NCBI GenBank assembly: GCA_031002005.1
Contig: JARYHS010008074.1
Coordinates: 278,753,930 to 278,817,929 of the forward strand
From: Vandiemenella viatica
Lineage: Eukaryota; Arthropoda; Insecta; Orthoptera; Morabidae
Direction of reading: 5' to 3'
Length of the DNA stretch: 64,000 nt
This document shows, piece after piece, positions 33,881 through 47,520 of this stretch. How positions within the stretch are numbered: the stretch's first letter is position 1; each line of letters begins with the position of its first letter. The notes below the pieces were generated by a model. The model searched no databases, had not been told where the DNA came from, and saw only the letters and a program-made list of their open reading frames with translations. Position numbers and translations under genes: made by a program.

Positions 33881-34716
33881 ATATCTACATCTACATATAT
33901 ACTCTGCAATTCACAAAACCGTGGGTGGCAGAGTGTGCTCAGCACCAAACCTAATTTCTTTGTTGTGCATTCCAATCCCTAATGGTACGAGGGAAAAAAG
34001 AATTCATATAAGAATCAGTGCGGCACCTTATTTCTCTAATTTTATCTTCCCTGTCATTCCGACTCAAATAGGTTGGTGGACGAAGTATTTCACAACACTC
34101 TTAAGTACACATGTTTACCAATAAGTTTAAATGAAACGTGCGTCGTCTATCTACCAGAGACTCCCAGCCAAGTCTACTAATCAGTTATGTAACGCTTTCA
34201 TAAGGACTGTAGCAAGCGGTCACGAATACAGCGGCTCTTCTCTGAACTGTCAATCAACCCCTTACGAAACGGATCCCAGATGGCACAACAGTAGTCCAAA
34301 GAGATTTGTAGTTCAAGAGATTTGTACGTTATCTCCTTTGTTTGTTCATTCAAATTTTTCAAGATTCGACCTAGGAACCGCAGCCTAGAATTAGCTCTAT
34401 CTACTAACGTATTAATGTGTAAGTACCATTTCATGTTCCTTTGTACTGTTACTCCCAAATATTTCATAGAATCGACCATATCAATAACTGAACTGTTTAA
34501 CTCGTATTTCTGAACAATCCGATTCTTTTTGTTAGTTATGCTCATTGTGTTACACTTTTTACAATTTAGTGTGAGTTGCCACTCGGCGCACCATCCCAAA
34601 ATAACATCCAGATCACGCTGCATTTCTAAGCAATCGGTCAAATTCTTTACTTCCCTATAATTAACCGTATCATCAGCAAACAATCTAAAAATGCTGTTAC
34701 ACAAAACTACGAAATT
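33881..34716 (-). mobile_element. 5'-truncated LINE, copy B
   Basis: Same insertion as 2821-3655, with the TCTACA-type tail at the low-coordinate end and the reverse-transcriptase fragment above it. Confidence 0.75.
34198..34704 (-). pseudogene. LINE reverse-transcriptase fragment, copy B
   Basis: This is 168 codons open without a stop. Order: FADDTVNYR (the catalytic Asp-Asp box), WCAEWQLTLN, MKYLGVTVQRNMKW, then RILKNLNEQTKEITYKSL and a C-terminal block with DYCCAIWDPF, the position where many LINEs have a conserved tryptophan-rich motif before the tail. It is the more intact of the two copies. The N-terminal four fifths of ORF2 are missing, so it cannot transpose on its own. The first Met is arbitrary; the frame was entered by truncation. 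Confidence 0.85.
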
Positions 34717-37700
34717 ATTATGTTTAGTTTAAGCAGTGTAAGTGATAATAAATGTGCCACTCCTACCGAGGGGTATATTTTAAATAACAGTTCCGTTTTT
34801 TTCGTTTTTTTGTTGAAACACACGAGCAACCGATGGTGCAGAATTTTGCGATTTCGAGGAATGAGGTTCTAATGACATTGAGCATAAATTTTATTTTGCG
34901 AATAACTTCAATTATATAATTCTTTTCCCTTTTCTAAATTTACCATCGCTGACACCAGCTCTGCTCTGAAATTGCGGAAGTTAGTCGAGGGCGTCGAGAA
35001 CAGTAGACTGATAGCTGCAGCCGACTCCACTGTGCGTAATGGACTTATAATGAAAGCAATTTTTACTTCTCCATTGCGAGGAATCAGCCATATTTCTCTT
35101 GTAATGAAGAAATATTATGATAATAGCATGAGCAGGGAAGTTGTTTGTTCGCGTGGCGATCGTAAAAGAGATTTATGCTAAGCCACTGGCAAGTAATCCA
35201 CCTTTATTAAAAATTTAGGCGAGGCATTGCGTTTTATGGCCTGGATCAGCAAACACTCACAGGAGCAGAAAGCCCGCCCGCACAACAGTTGTCAAGGTAC
35301 GTTGGGCTGAACTGCGGCTCATGCGGAGACAACTCTTACCACAAAAAGCGGAAAATGCTGGTTAGGAAACCAAATCCTTCCTGTTGTAGTAGCGCTTCTG
35401 GGGATAGGAAAGTCACATTTAATTGGGTAAAACTTCATGCTTAAGTGCATGTTTGAGACGATCGTGAGAAGAATTCAAAGTGGACTGCAAAGTAGGAACA
35501 GATATAATACCAATTTTTCGAACAATGTCAATGGGTATAGGAGGAAACGATGGAATTAAAGCGATCTGGGTAAGGAAAGATTCTACATAAAATTGCATCG
35601 TTCAGTTAAATGGAGGCATTGCACTAGCTGCGTGATAATGTCTGGACAGTTTGTCACACTAATCTTGATACTAAAAATCGATCATCGTTGCTGTAATGCA
35701 AACTTAACATCAATGAATGGTAGCGCTGCTGGAAATATGGGAGGAGTCTGGGCAATATTAATTATTAGTTTGCGTCATGTTATTGATAATGGAACACACA
35801 TGTGTCCTCGATGGGTTTAGTAAATCTTAAAAACTTTCTGATGTCGGTTTTACGTTAGACGTTACAACTACATCAGCTTATAGGTGTATACAATGTTACC
35901 TGTAGCTGGGGTGGTATTTACATAGGTGAGGCGGGTTTCATGCTGGTGGATAGACTTAAAGAACGTATCAGCCAATACAAGCAAGACAACAACTCATCCG
36001 CCGTAATTCACCATGCCAGCAACACCGGGCAAGTGATTAAATTTCAAAATACGAGGCTGCTGTGGTAGGAAGACCAATGGTAGTCTAGACGAGTGAAGGA
36101 GGCATTAGAAATTTTAAAGAATACAGTGGGTTAATACTCGAAGACGCTTGGCACTCTTTGTAAAGCAATATGTAAACAAATACAGTATTTGAAGGACTAC
36201 AGACGAAAGCTTAGTAATCGATATAAATACACGGAATGACCTGGAGAAACAAGGTGTTGCTAACAACGACGACTGCGGAAGTCTACAAATTCACATCCAC
36301 TCTAATTTGGAAATGTCTTTGAAGTACAATGCCAGTTTGGTGAACATCACATTTGGTACTTCCTGACGAACTTGACTTACTCGTTCTGTATCTTAATGGA
36401 TAATATTAAAAAAATTAGTAATAAATACATTCATAGATTATTGTTTGGTAGATTTATTATTCAATTGAGTTCCTGAACAAATGTAACAACTCGATAAGTC
36501 TGATTCATCGATTGCTTCATAGAAAAGCAAAATAAAGCCTTCGGTATATCTTTAGCAGCGAGACCTCGAGGAGTGGTCGTAACGATTTTCGCGTCCTCTA
36601 CATTTTATGAAACATAACAACTTTCTGAAAATAAATACTGAATAAGAAGAGGATTAATACTGTTGTTCTACAAGAATGGTATTGGAGGAAACAAGTAACC
36701 ACCAAGCGAACATGTGGAACAAAGAGCCATAGAGAAGAGCGAAGTGAAGAATCGATTAAAGGTAGCTTTAAATGTGTCGAAGAACATCGGAACATAGGAA
36801 GTATTCAGCCGAAATGAAAAAATACGTTAATGAGGTTGATTCACGAAGCAGCAGAAAAAAGTACGTTTATGAATAAATTAATATAAATGTGAAATTAAAC
36901 GGAAGGCTCTATATTTTTATAAACTACTTAGGTTAGACCAGTGTAGTTTGGAGATTAAACTTCAGTTCGTTAATAGTATACTTAACGTCATGACATGTAA
37001 ATTGATATTACCTTTGGATCGTTGATTGTTCGTTATGGGATCGCCAGGTTGCTTATCATTCTACCAAAGTGTCCTACATAATTCCTCATATTATCAGCTT
37101 TACATCGCGATACACGTCGTCAATAACACGGTGCTTATTACTAATAATAATTAAATTGCTCCTGCCTTATGCTGTAACAAGAACATTCTGGTCCATGCTG
37201 CATTTCAACCTGACCACTGTCTCTGCTAATATTTCCGTTACTGAATAAACTGATACGGACACACCTTAACACATTAAATACATCAGAACAACATTTCGAG
37301 TAGTAGTATCACAATTAATTTCATTATACACCTTCAGTATGAATTACAACTGGACTAAAGCACGCGCAATAACACAGGCACTGTATCGCGATGTAAACTT
37401 GACCCCGGAAGTTTATTAAAAAGTCAGAGAAAGTTTACAGGAAATGTAGGTAACAAATATCGATAATCCTTAGAAAGGTTTTCATAACAAAAAAACAAAA
37501 ACAAAAAAAAAACTCCATCATTTTTGACAGGCTTTTAGGTTGTACAAACTGGAGGCATAGATAAAAAACGTTAAAACGCGAGGAGGAGATGCATTATTCA
37601 TGTTATTGCTGCGAGTTCGAGTCAAGGTGTATTCTGTTTATCCCCCAGTGATAAAGCGAGGGATAAAGCGGGATTTCGCTATGTATAAAGGTACTTTTTA

Positions 37701-38894
37701 TGACAACTGATGATGTGGTTATCAGGATGCGTATTAAAAATTTGTCACTAGCCACGAACGCTGCCCGCATAATGGGCTTTACTTTAGTTCTGAGATAAGT
37801 CAAGATCTCTCCGTTGCTCAGACTCTTAAGCTGTAGATAAAGTATTACAGCAAAACAAACTGACATTCCGAAAGTCATGAGATATCCCTATAATAAAATA
37901 TGGAAGCTTCTTTAGCTCGGCGGACTTCAGCTATTCAACGTAGCATTAACTAGTCGGCGGAAGTAGTAGGCAAGTGCTTATAGTTGCGTGGTTCACGTTG
38001 ATGCTACACCTTGTGCAAGGAAGGCTCTGTATATAACACGCCAAATATTGTCCACTTAGACAATGTCTGTTGTGTCCATTGATCTAAATAGGCAAACTAT
38101 GCTCTGGAACTTTAAAGAAGACTCTTCAAACAAATCGCCCACATTATGCCTTCATTGACACGTCTAACTGTGATTCTGGAAATTTACTTCGTAGATCGAT
38201 TGGCGTGGAGCCACCAAACAAATGAGAATAGCGATCTCCTGTTGTGGACTGGTTCAGTTTGACCAGAGTACACAATCAATGCCAGGTAATTATACGTCAC
38301 ACTAGAACAGGAGGATCACCTGCTTGCACATTGTCTTGCTGATAAATTGGTTCCATGGGCTAATGAGCATTACACCAACGTCAAATTCGACCATCAGCGC
38401 TTAACATTTAGGAACTTCACTCGCTGGACTCCTTTCTTCAAATTATCTAATCTCCAATGTATCTGTTTGAGAGATCATTTAAGCCAATGATGTCGATTTT
38501 GTGCTTCGAATGAAGGTGTCCTAGATGACTATTGCTACCATATACAAAACGCCAAATGAGACACTTTCTTGATGCTTCCCTCACTTACTGTGACCGTCAT
38601 TTCATGAAGTTTCATTCTTCTGATAGCACGGACGCAACAACTAACCCGCTAAAAATATCGATCATTTAGGAGACGTGATCGGCTACAGCCATGTCTCGTA
38701 TGGAAGTTATACAGTTAATGAGGAAATCTTCAAACATCCTTGACACTGTACTATGTGGAATTATAAATTTTTCATTCACTTCCGAAAATTTCCAACTACA
38801 CTATCGTTTGCAACCCAGAAAGGATAATCTGCATCTCTTCAAAATCTGAGGATATGGAATCATAATTAGTGATTAAGATTACAGAGATATTATG
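34717..38894. other. Unassigned stretch of copy B (empty hAT site inside)
   Basis: Collinear with copy A 3656-8040. No gene recognised; differs from copy A by the missing MITE and two small extra pieces near 37765 and 37855. Confidence 0.5.
36197..36204 (+). other. Empty hAT target site in copy B
   Basis: Copy B reads GGACTACAGACGAAAGC with a single CTACAGAC, exactly the pre-insertion form of the copy A site. No footprint is visible, so this is more likely a never-occupied site than an excision. Confidence 0.9.
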
Positions 38895-40646
38895 TGCACA
38901 TGGGCCCAGCAGCGCCCTCTTTTACAAGACCGGACAGGTCAGCGTTACGACACGCTCAGTCGGTGCAAAGCCCGAAAACGGCGTGGAAACATGCAAATAA
39001 GTGCCTCTCGACATCACATCATCACATGAGCGAGCTTGAACGTGGTAGAATGATTGGTCTCGGGGAAACGTGTTTGTCATACCGTGAAACTGCGGCTCGT
39101 ATAGAGCACGGTGATGCGACAGTGATGGGTGTGTGAAACCAGTGGATCAGTGGAATGCGATGAGCTTGTATTGGTCCACACAATGTGATCACAGCACGGG
39201 ATGGCCGCCATGTTGTCCGCATGACCGAAACCGACAGAACAGCTTCGTCTGTAGTGTTGGCTCGACGCTGGAGCACTGCAACGGTTGTGGTCACGTTTGA
39301 ATCGATGGTTCGACGCCGTCGTCTTATAACTGGACTGGCCATTGCTTTTGCTTCCACTGACCAGAAACCACTAACGCCTTAACCTACAATGGGTACGTGA
39401 ACGCTGAGTGACAAAATGTAGTTCGGTTGGATTATTCCAGCTTCAAATATTCACATAATGATGGCTGTGTACATGTTAGACAGTGGTGAACGTAACCGGG
39501 ATACTGCATATTGTTGAGCTACATGCGGACAAACGCCAAGTGTGATTGTTTGTGGAGCCGTTGGCTATAACAAGCGATATTACCTCCTACGTACTGCACA
39601 CCAACCGCTTTACCAGGGAGGTTTTATTGCCCTAGGTAATGCCAATCCTGCAGGAAGCTCCACATGCCATATTTAAGCAGGAACCATGCCCGCTCACACG
39701 TGGCGAGGAATGTACAAACCTACTTTGCAGAATGACGGGTACCACTGCTTCCCTGGCATCCAAGTTCATGTTACATGTCACCCATCGAACAAATCTGGGA
39801 TATGGTCGGTCGGCAACTTGTTAGTTCTGGTCCTCTTGTCGTGGGCAGTATTTTGTAATACAGATTCTTAGCGGTAAGAAAGGCAGTTTGTTTTCGTCAG
39901 CACAACGGTGTGAGACTATACCGCTTTTACACAACAGCAGCGCAAGGCCGCTGTCTTACCACTCGTTACTGTGGGAACTCGACATCCATGTCTTGTTCAT
40001 GAGGGACACAGCTACTTAGCACGTGAAGTACACGTCCAAACGACATGATATTCAGCATATAGGAGAAGCGGATCTCCCCCCCCCCTTTTTTTCAGAGACG
40101 AGAACGCTTCTTGGCGCTAGCGTCACCACCCCAGTTCGCTATGCGAATTTACGTAGGCCGGACCTATTAGAAACCAAATTGGCCATTTTTAGACATTTCT
40201 AACATCCTCCCCTCCGCTGGCTCAGAAAGCAACTGCTATCATTTTGGATCCACTATTTCCAGTATCGAAAACTTTCGGTATAATAATGCCATACAACTAT
40301 TTTCTGTAATAAATAAACTAGTCACAACTCTCGATATCATTCCAATGGGTACCTACGTCCTGATTCTAATTCATCTGTCTCTGTTTGTGTACCTAGCCAG
40401 GTACTTACAGATGCCGGCTGGAAGCCTGAAACCTCAGGCGACAGTAAGTAAGTGTTGGACGGACCCATAAGTGGGGTAAGTATCGCAGCTCGCTCGGTCA
40501 ACACGCGACACTCTAGCAGCCACTGGACACACCTACAAACCTCGTGGCAGTGTTTACTCCGGCTGCATATTAAGGCTCTCTGATTCCAAGCCATAGGCAA
40601 GCTATAGGCTCTGATTGCAGCACGGGTCGGCTTCACATCGTACTGA
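38895..40646 (+). mobile_element. Dead Tc1-like DNA transposon, copy B, interrupted by the same insert
   Basis: Counterpart of 8041-9808. The helix-turn-helix part starts at 39026, carries the same two stops, and continues to 39382. An extra A near 39685 shifts the frame just before the second catalytic Asp block. The C-terminal remnant ends at the TGA at 40644-40646. Confidence 0.85.
39837..40510 (+). mobile_element. Solo-LTR-like insertion, copy B
   Basis: Starts TGTCGTG, ends CGCGACA, with CTCT at 39833-39836 and 40511-40514. It is 674 bp, 17 bp shorter than copy A because of a small internal deletion near 40275. Confidence 0.75.
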
Positions 40647-41811
40647 ATTCTCACGGCAAGAGTGCATGTACAGTTAATTATAATTACTTGTGTATTGTGA
40701 TGTCCGTAATCTGTGGGATAAGTTTAATTAGAATCACATTCCTCCGCCTTGGTGCTGAAATTTACGCTAACAGCAGTGTATTTTTCAACTGTGCTTACGA
40801 CGCTAGATCATTAATTGTCGGTTGCTCCTTTTTGAGCATAAACTTGTGGTAGTTCAAACAATGAATTCTTTCGAGTTTTACACGTTCCATTTTTGCCTGA
40901 ATAAAGTTCGTACATCACAAAAAAGATTATAGAACAAGCTAAGGTGATTCACGGATAGATGACAAAACAGTTTTCTTTTTTGAAGAACATTTCAGAGTTC
41001 AAGACCGCATCTTACATCATGTGACTGTGTGATGAAGAGATGATCAATTATACTGATTCGAAACATTATGTCACGGCATTTCCAGAGTAGATAGCAAACG
41101 GTTCACCGGTCAATGCATCCTATTTTGTTTAATGTCCACTGCTACGATGGTGATAGGTTCTGCTTCTCGCGAATAGGATTACAACGCTTACACCGTTGTG
41201 ACGATTCTCGCGTTTAACAAGATTGTTCCCTATTAAGGCTGCTCTCAGAAGTGGTACTCAGAGGCGTCTCCAGGAACCACGTAGTTACTCTGCGTTACAA
41301 TAGCAACAGAGCCGAGGGAAGACTTGGCACAAGATGCGCTACACTTCATATGGACGAAACGCCCTCTCGAGAGAGTGGGGAGGTTTATGACGACAAATGA
41401 GTATTGATTTCCAGTATGAGAGCAAAAGTGCGGCAGGGCAGGGCATGGAGAGTGAAAAGCGGCTACACACGCTCAATGTTCGCTGCATGACTCTAAAACA
41501 TCTATTCTACTAGCACCATTATTCCCCTTTTGTGACTGTATTGGTGTGGATTAGATCATTAATTCTTAGTACCATAGATCATACCGTCATTGAGATAATA
41601 GCGGAAGGTAAGACAGGATGGAGTTACCGAATGGTTAACGGTTTTAACATTTACAGTTACAAACTTCCCTGATAGACTGAAAATAGTGTACCAGGAATAC
41701 TATAATCGTTTAATGCAACCGATAGTGAAATATAATATCACTAGCTGGTGCCTACGACTACGTTCGTGTTTGTAAAGAATTTTGATTTATAGTTACCGAC
41801 AACCGTCTTAG

Positions 41812-41838
41812 TGGACGATGGGAGACTCGAGGCAAATA

Positions 41839-41875
<37 letters not shown>

Positions 41876-43560
41876 AGTGGTCTGCGTAGGATATTTACGG
41901 CTGCAAAGTTAAATATATGGACACAATCGTTTTTGGTCGAAATATGAAAATGCCCTCGGTCGACTACTTTTAACCTTTTTTTCTTTAATGGCTTTGCGCC
42001 TCGTCGACATCGAGGTCATTAGAGGCGTGATGGGATTGAGGAAAAGGATAGGGAATGAATTAGGCCATGACCTTTTGAAGGAAGCATTCCGGCATTCGCA
42101 TGGAGTGATTTGGGGAAACCATGGAAAACCCAAATCTGGATGTCCGGGCGGGGATTCGAACCGGAGTCCTCCCGAATGTGAGGCCCGAGCGCTAACTGCT
42201 CACACACCACGCTCAGTCTCAACCTTTATATTTCCCACACCCCCACAGTTACCGACATTGCAACCTCCATAAAAAAAACAATCGTGGTCTGCGCAAGGTA
42301 GTTGTGGCTGGAAAGTGGAATATAGGGGCACACATGTCTTTGCTTCAAAATACGAAAAACACAAACACCAGTGGTCTGAGCAAGGTACTTTTGACTGCAG
42401 AGTAAATTACGGGGACACATATGTCTATTTTGATATCAGGTCGACCACTTTCAACCACCATATCTACCATACCACTACAGCTACCGACATGCAATCACCA
42501 TAGTGCACTGATGGAAGATTCCAGACTACTACCCCACACAAACTCAAACTCCAGTTGTCTGCGTTTGGTAGTTCTAGCTGAAAGGTGAAATATAGGGACA
42601 CACGCGTCTTTGGTAGAAATAGGAAAATGTTCTGGGTCGACCACTTTCAACCATCATACCATATCTACCACACCTCCGTAGCTACTAACATCTAGCCACC
42701 ATAGTGCACGATGGGAGATTCGAGGGCACTACCACACACCACAAACACCAGTGGTCAACGCTATGTAGTTGTGCAGCGAAGTGAAATTCACGGACACACA
42801 TGTCTTTAGTCGAAATACGAAAATGTTTCTGATCGATCAATTTCAACAACCACATCTCCAACACTCTCACTGCTACCGACATTCAGCCAACGTTGTGCAC
42901 GTTCGGTTACTCCATGCTACTACCACACAAACACCGGTATGCGCTTGGTAGTTCCAGCTGTAAGGTGAAATATAGACACACACACACGTCTTTGGTCGAA
43001 ATATGAATGTGATCCACTTTCAACCACCATATATCCCACACCCTCATAGCTACCGACTTCTAACCACCATAGTGCACGACGAGAGACTTGATGCCACTAT
43101 CACATACAAATTCCAGTGGTCTGCGCTATGTAGTTGTGGCAGCGAAGTGAAATATAGAGTCACACATTTCTTTGGTCGAAATACGCAAATGCCTCAGGTC
43201 GACCACTTTCAACCACCATATCTCCCACACTCCATAGCTACCGACATGCTACCACCAAGGTGTACGATGGGAGATTTGATGTTACTATCGCTCACAAACA
43301 CCAGTTGTCTGCGCTAAGTAGTTGTGGCAGCAAAATTAAATACAGGGACACACATGTCAATGGTTAAAATAAGAAAATGACTTTGATCGTCTAGTTTCAA
43401 CCACCATATCTCACACACTGAAACTGCTTCCGACATTCGGCCAACGTAGTGCACGATGGGTTACTCCACGCTACTACCTCACAGAAACATCAGTGTTCTG
43501 CGCTTGGTAGTGGTGGCTGCAGAACGAAATATAGGGGAACAAAAAGATTATGAACAGTAA
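41812..43560 (+). repeat. ~185-bp satellite-like tandem array, copy B
   Basis: Counterpart of 10975-12720 with the same unit order and the same SINE insertion; unit-by-unit identity to copy A is much higher than between neighbouring units. Confidence 0.9.
41978..42220 (-). mobile_element. SINE-1, copy B
   Basis: Same insertion as 11137-11380, with B box GGATTCGAACC near 42153 and the A-rich tail at the low-coordinate side. Confidence 0.85.
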
Positions 43561-46500
43561 TAAGACATCACTTTTTGGATTCCGTAGCCAAAGTGGCGAA
43601 AGTGGAACACTTATAACTCCGTCTTATCCGTCAGTCAGCGTGTATTAATATGCGTGAGATTGAAATATTGTTTTTCTAATGGCAAGTTTAACGTAGTTTG
43701 TGGTTAGGTTGAAATGCTACCTGGGCCAGTATGACAACTAAAAGTTTTTGGTACAGCACAAGGCACGGGGAATTACATAGAACTTTATTTTGTAACACTT
43801 CTTTTTAGTTAAGCAACTGAAAATAAATGAATTGCCAGAATACTGAAAGAAAAGTATGTATTTCGTTTAAATTGGGATATTAATTATTATTTGATACTTT
43901 TTCTGAAATATGTAATTACTTGATTTGAATGAAATTAGTTCCAAACTCAACGCTATCAATGCACCCTACACCATAATTGTAACTAATATTACATGGCTTA
44001 ACGTAAGTAGTTAAGATTTATTTTTAGTACCTTTCGTGTTCACTGACTTCGTATTACTACGGTTATTATTTCAGCCACACGTAAGCTGTGTCAGCCGTTA
44101 AAACATTGATTTGCATCACAGATAACAAAAGATAAAGGTATAAGAACCTGTGAAGATTTTGAATCAGGTTTATATCGCGATGCATGATAACATTAACATG
44201 CGATACAGGGAATGTATCAATTCACGTGTGATTTCAGTTTTGATTTTCTAGAAGCAATATTAGCGGAGTTTGTGGTTAGGCTGAAATGCAACCTGGACAA
44301 GGCTGACAACTGTTTTGCTACAGCACAAGGGACGAGGAATTACACTGAGATTTTTTTAATTTTTTAAAAACATTTACATTTAGTTATGCAACTGAAAAAA
44401 AAAATAAAAAATTGCCAGAACACTCTACTCAACCTGTCATTTTTGACGGGCTTTGGGGCTAGTCATAATATAAAAGCTAGAGACATCTGTAGTATGCGTG
44501 CCCGACATACACCGTTTTCTTAATTTTTGTATAGCTGTATTAACCGCCAACCTTCAATAGTAGTACCGCAGTTATGTAATAAACAGCGTAACAACAAGCG
44601 CCATGCGTGTCTGATAAAGCTTTTCGCTGTGTCAATGGTAGATCCCACCATTCTCTTCGTCCAATTTCTGTCTTAAAATGTCTCCCTACGAAGCTCCTTT
44701 TTCATACCGGTTACTGATTGTATTCTGCAGTAATTACACGCCCATATTTTCCGGTAGCTGTTCAAAGTCTTTTACCTTTGCAATCCCATTGTTTATGATT
44801 AGGCCGTCGGTAATCTATCACACTTCTAATGTTAATCTAATACCCCCTTATTACTATGCTGCTGTAGAGAGTAAGAGCTTGGCGTCATCGTTTTATGTTT
44901 TATTCAGAGAGAAGATGGCAGAAGTGGGAAAGCTGTCCTGAGAGTATATTTTTCTCAAAACTTGTTTTGGAAAATTTTTTTGACCAATTTTTAAAGTCAT
45001 GCCTGAAGTGGAGAGACATGGAATAGCTTACGTACATCAAACTATGAAGATTGGGGACGTATGATTGTGGGGAGATGGCCACTGGTTTACGCTAATGTAA
45101 CAGCGTAGCAAATGAACAATTTTGGTTAAAAAAAAAAAACTTCGCCTCGCCAAAATTGTAACTTTCATCTGCGATAAACATTAAGTTTATAGATCGAACA
45201 GTCAACTGAATACCAAGCGAAAATCAGCTAATTCTCTTCGCTGGGCCAAGCAATGCAAAAACCTACAACTTAGCTGGTGTTCGTTCAACTGCATGCCATG
45301 GTTTCTTGGTTTGTCGATAGGAATGTGAAATATCGAAGAGTACTGTTCCAAAAATATTGTAAAGTGGGAAGTAAAAAATGTTACTAATGTCGTTAAGAAG
45401 AAATGTTTTCAAAGTTGTTGCACATTAATGCTACTGGACAAACGTTCATACGAAACATGTTGAATAATGGATTTGGTGGACTTGTGCACTGCAGCCACTA
45501 ATTTGTTTGGGTAACTTTTTATGAATTTATTGTGTTATAATTCCGTGAAGCTCTGTGTTATATTTTGTTTTATGTGAATATTTAATTTTATGTTTGGAGC
45601 TGCATAAGTCTTTGAGAAGAAGGTTTATTTGCAACACGTATTATTGGTGTAACAATGAGGAACAATGTAACTAACCAATATTTGGACATGCACTTTCACA
45701 GAAATACTTGAACGTAATAACAGGAATTTGTTTAATTTTTTCTGTCTATATTAAAATGGTTTGCATTATGTTTTTCAATTATTTTGATGATATGCTGTAT
45801 TCGTTTAGGAAACACTGAATTAATATTTTGAATTTAACAGCAGTAATAAGGGAGTCATTTTTATGGTGTTTATTTGTGTTGTGTGGGATGGAGTTGGAGA
45901 TCTTAATTGCGGTATTTGTGAAATGATTTGTCTGTTACCCGATCAAGTGCAGTGTAACAAAGACTGGTTTGTGGCTTTTATTAGAAGAAAAATAACTACC
46001 TACCGTTATGTACAGTAAATTGTGAAAAAAAAGGGGTAGGGGTTACGGTGTGAAGGTCCGTCTGAGTCGGGAATGGAGCAGTCACCTTTTCTGCCAGGAA
46101 CAGATGACGTGAGATCGTGGACGGTCAATACTGTGAAATGCCGATGCAAAAAATTAATTACTAAATTCTGCAATTAGTATTTATTAATAAAAATTTAGTA
46201 TTATATACGAAATGAGTGTTAGAAACGAAAAGATCTTTGTCACAATTTTACATTTAATGTGCCTCCCCCCCAAAATATGAAATACTGAATGTTGAACTCA
46301 AATTAACTTTTGTTAATAGAAAAACACATTTATTATAGCAGGTTACAAGCTTGAAAAGAAACGACAAATGAAAAATTTTAATGACACGTGTTTTTTCAAC
46401 GCATATTAAACTGAATTAACCACAGTGCACTTACGGGCTGGTTAGTGAATAGTTTCGTTGTTTGTTGTTACAACGAGTATTAGCATGGTGTGCTGAGGCG

Positions 46501-46741
46501 ACATGGTGGCTTGACGCGTTGCCTGTGATTATATGGTCTGGTGGAGTCTTCGGATGAGGGCCAAAGCGATCCCGCTTGTTGTGGAACCCTTTTCCGGACC
46601 CAGCGCTTGGTTGCAGCGGACTCTCTGTCGCTGGATTCATCTTTCTGTAAGTTTCACTGTGTCGAGTGTGTGTTCTTTAAACTGTACCATTCCGCAATCG
46701 AATTATCTCTAGACGGTAGTAGTTTACTGCCAACGGCGAAG
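43561..46741. other. Unassigned stretch of copy B
   Basis: Collinear with copy A 12721-16173, including both direct repeats (about 43680-43850 and 44220-44415). About 301 bp of copy A are missing at 44733. No gene recognised. Confidence 0.5.
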
Positions 46742-46864
46742 CCGCCAGGTCGCTGGGGCAGGATGCACAAATGCGCACCCCTTCTCTTGCTGGCCAACAC
46801 ATAACGGGCAGCAACGTGTGGCAACAAATCTGCTCTGTTATGGTTGATCAGTTCCCCTCATAAG

Positions 46865-47064
46865 CAGGGCCGGCGCTAGGAATTTCGGGTCTGGGGTAAA
46901 ATGGGCAACCTTTTTTAGCTCTACAAATTGGCCGGGTGACAATGGGCGAATCCTTGGCTCCATGGCCTGAGGGTCCCTACAGTCACTGATCGGGGCCCCC
47001 CAACAGCCATCGGGCCCGGGTACTATTGACCAGCTTACCTCCCCCCCCCCTAACGCCGGCCCTG
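46865..47064. mobile_element. MITE with CAGGGCCGGCG ends (hAT-like)
   Basis: A 200-bp element starting CAGGGCCGGCGCTAG and ending CTAACGCCGGCCCTG, inverted repeats matching at 14 of 15 positions. Flanking octamers CTCATAAG (46857-46864) and CTCATAGT (47065-47072) agree at six positions, consistent with an old 8-bp hAT-type target duplication. No coding capacity. Confidence 0.8.
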
Positions 47065-47079
47065 CTCATAGTTGACAGT

Positions 47080-47520
47080 GGGGGTAAGCACCGGGCCCTC
47101 CTCTATTTCTCTTCTTCCTCCTCTTCGCTGAAGACCGCCTCTGCTCCCTCTTCTTCTACGCTGCGACAGTCTCAGCACCGACCGACATGTCATCTTCCTC
47201 CTCAACCGGGGGCTCTGTAATTTCCTCCTAGGAAATTTCCGGTGTCGGCGAGGATGGAGTCGGTGGGTGTAGGCAGGTTGGAGTCTGCGCCTCCTCTCTC
47301 TTTTGCCTCACCCAGTGTTCCTCTAATGTCGCTTGGTTGCGAGCAATCCAATCATCCGGTAAGTTAGGTAACTACCCCTCGGAAGCTGCGCCTTGTTTCC
47401 TCTTCGCATGCCCATACTGACGGCTGAAGACTAGCGAGAAGATCTAGAAGTCCTGTACCCTCGGACTTTTTAAGTTCTTCTTCATTCCCACCACCTCCAA
47501 TCACAGACTGCTAAAAATTT
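47080..47520 (-). pseudogene. Unidentified decayed coding sequence
   Basis: The minus strand reads, in pieces, like a real protein. From about 47515 down: QSVIGGGGNEEELKKSEGTG and LLDLLASLQPSVWACEEE. After a shift: LPDDWIARNQATLEEHWVRQ, a proline-rich HPPTPSSPTP, then (after a TAG) EEITEPPVEEEDDMSVG and an acidic tail. The low-complexity acidic and proline-rich style suggests a transposon accessory or gag-like protein or a host pseudogene; I cannot identify it. An ATTTTTAG-CAG acceptor-like site just above 47515 and a CAG-GTATGT donor-like site near 47688 could bound a ~170-bp intron. This is inference only. Confidence 0.45.
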
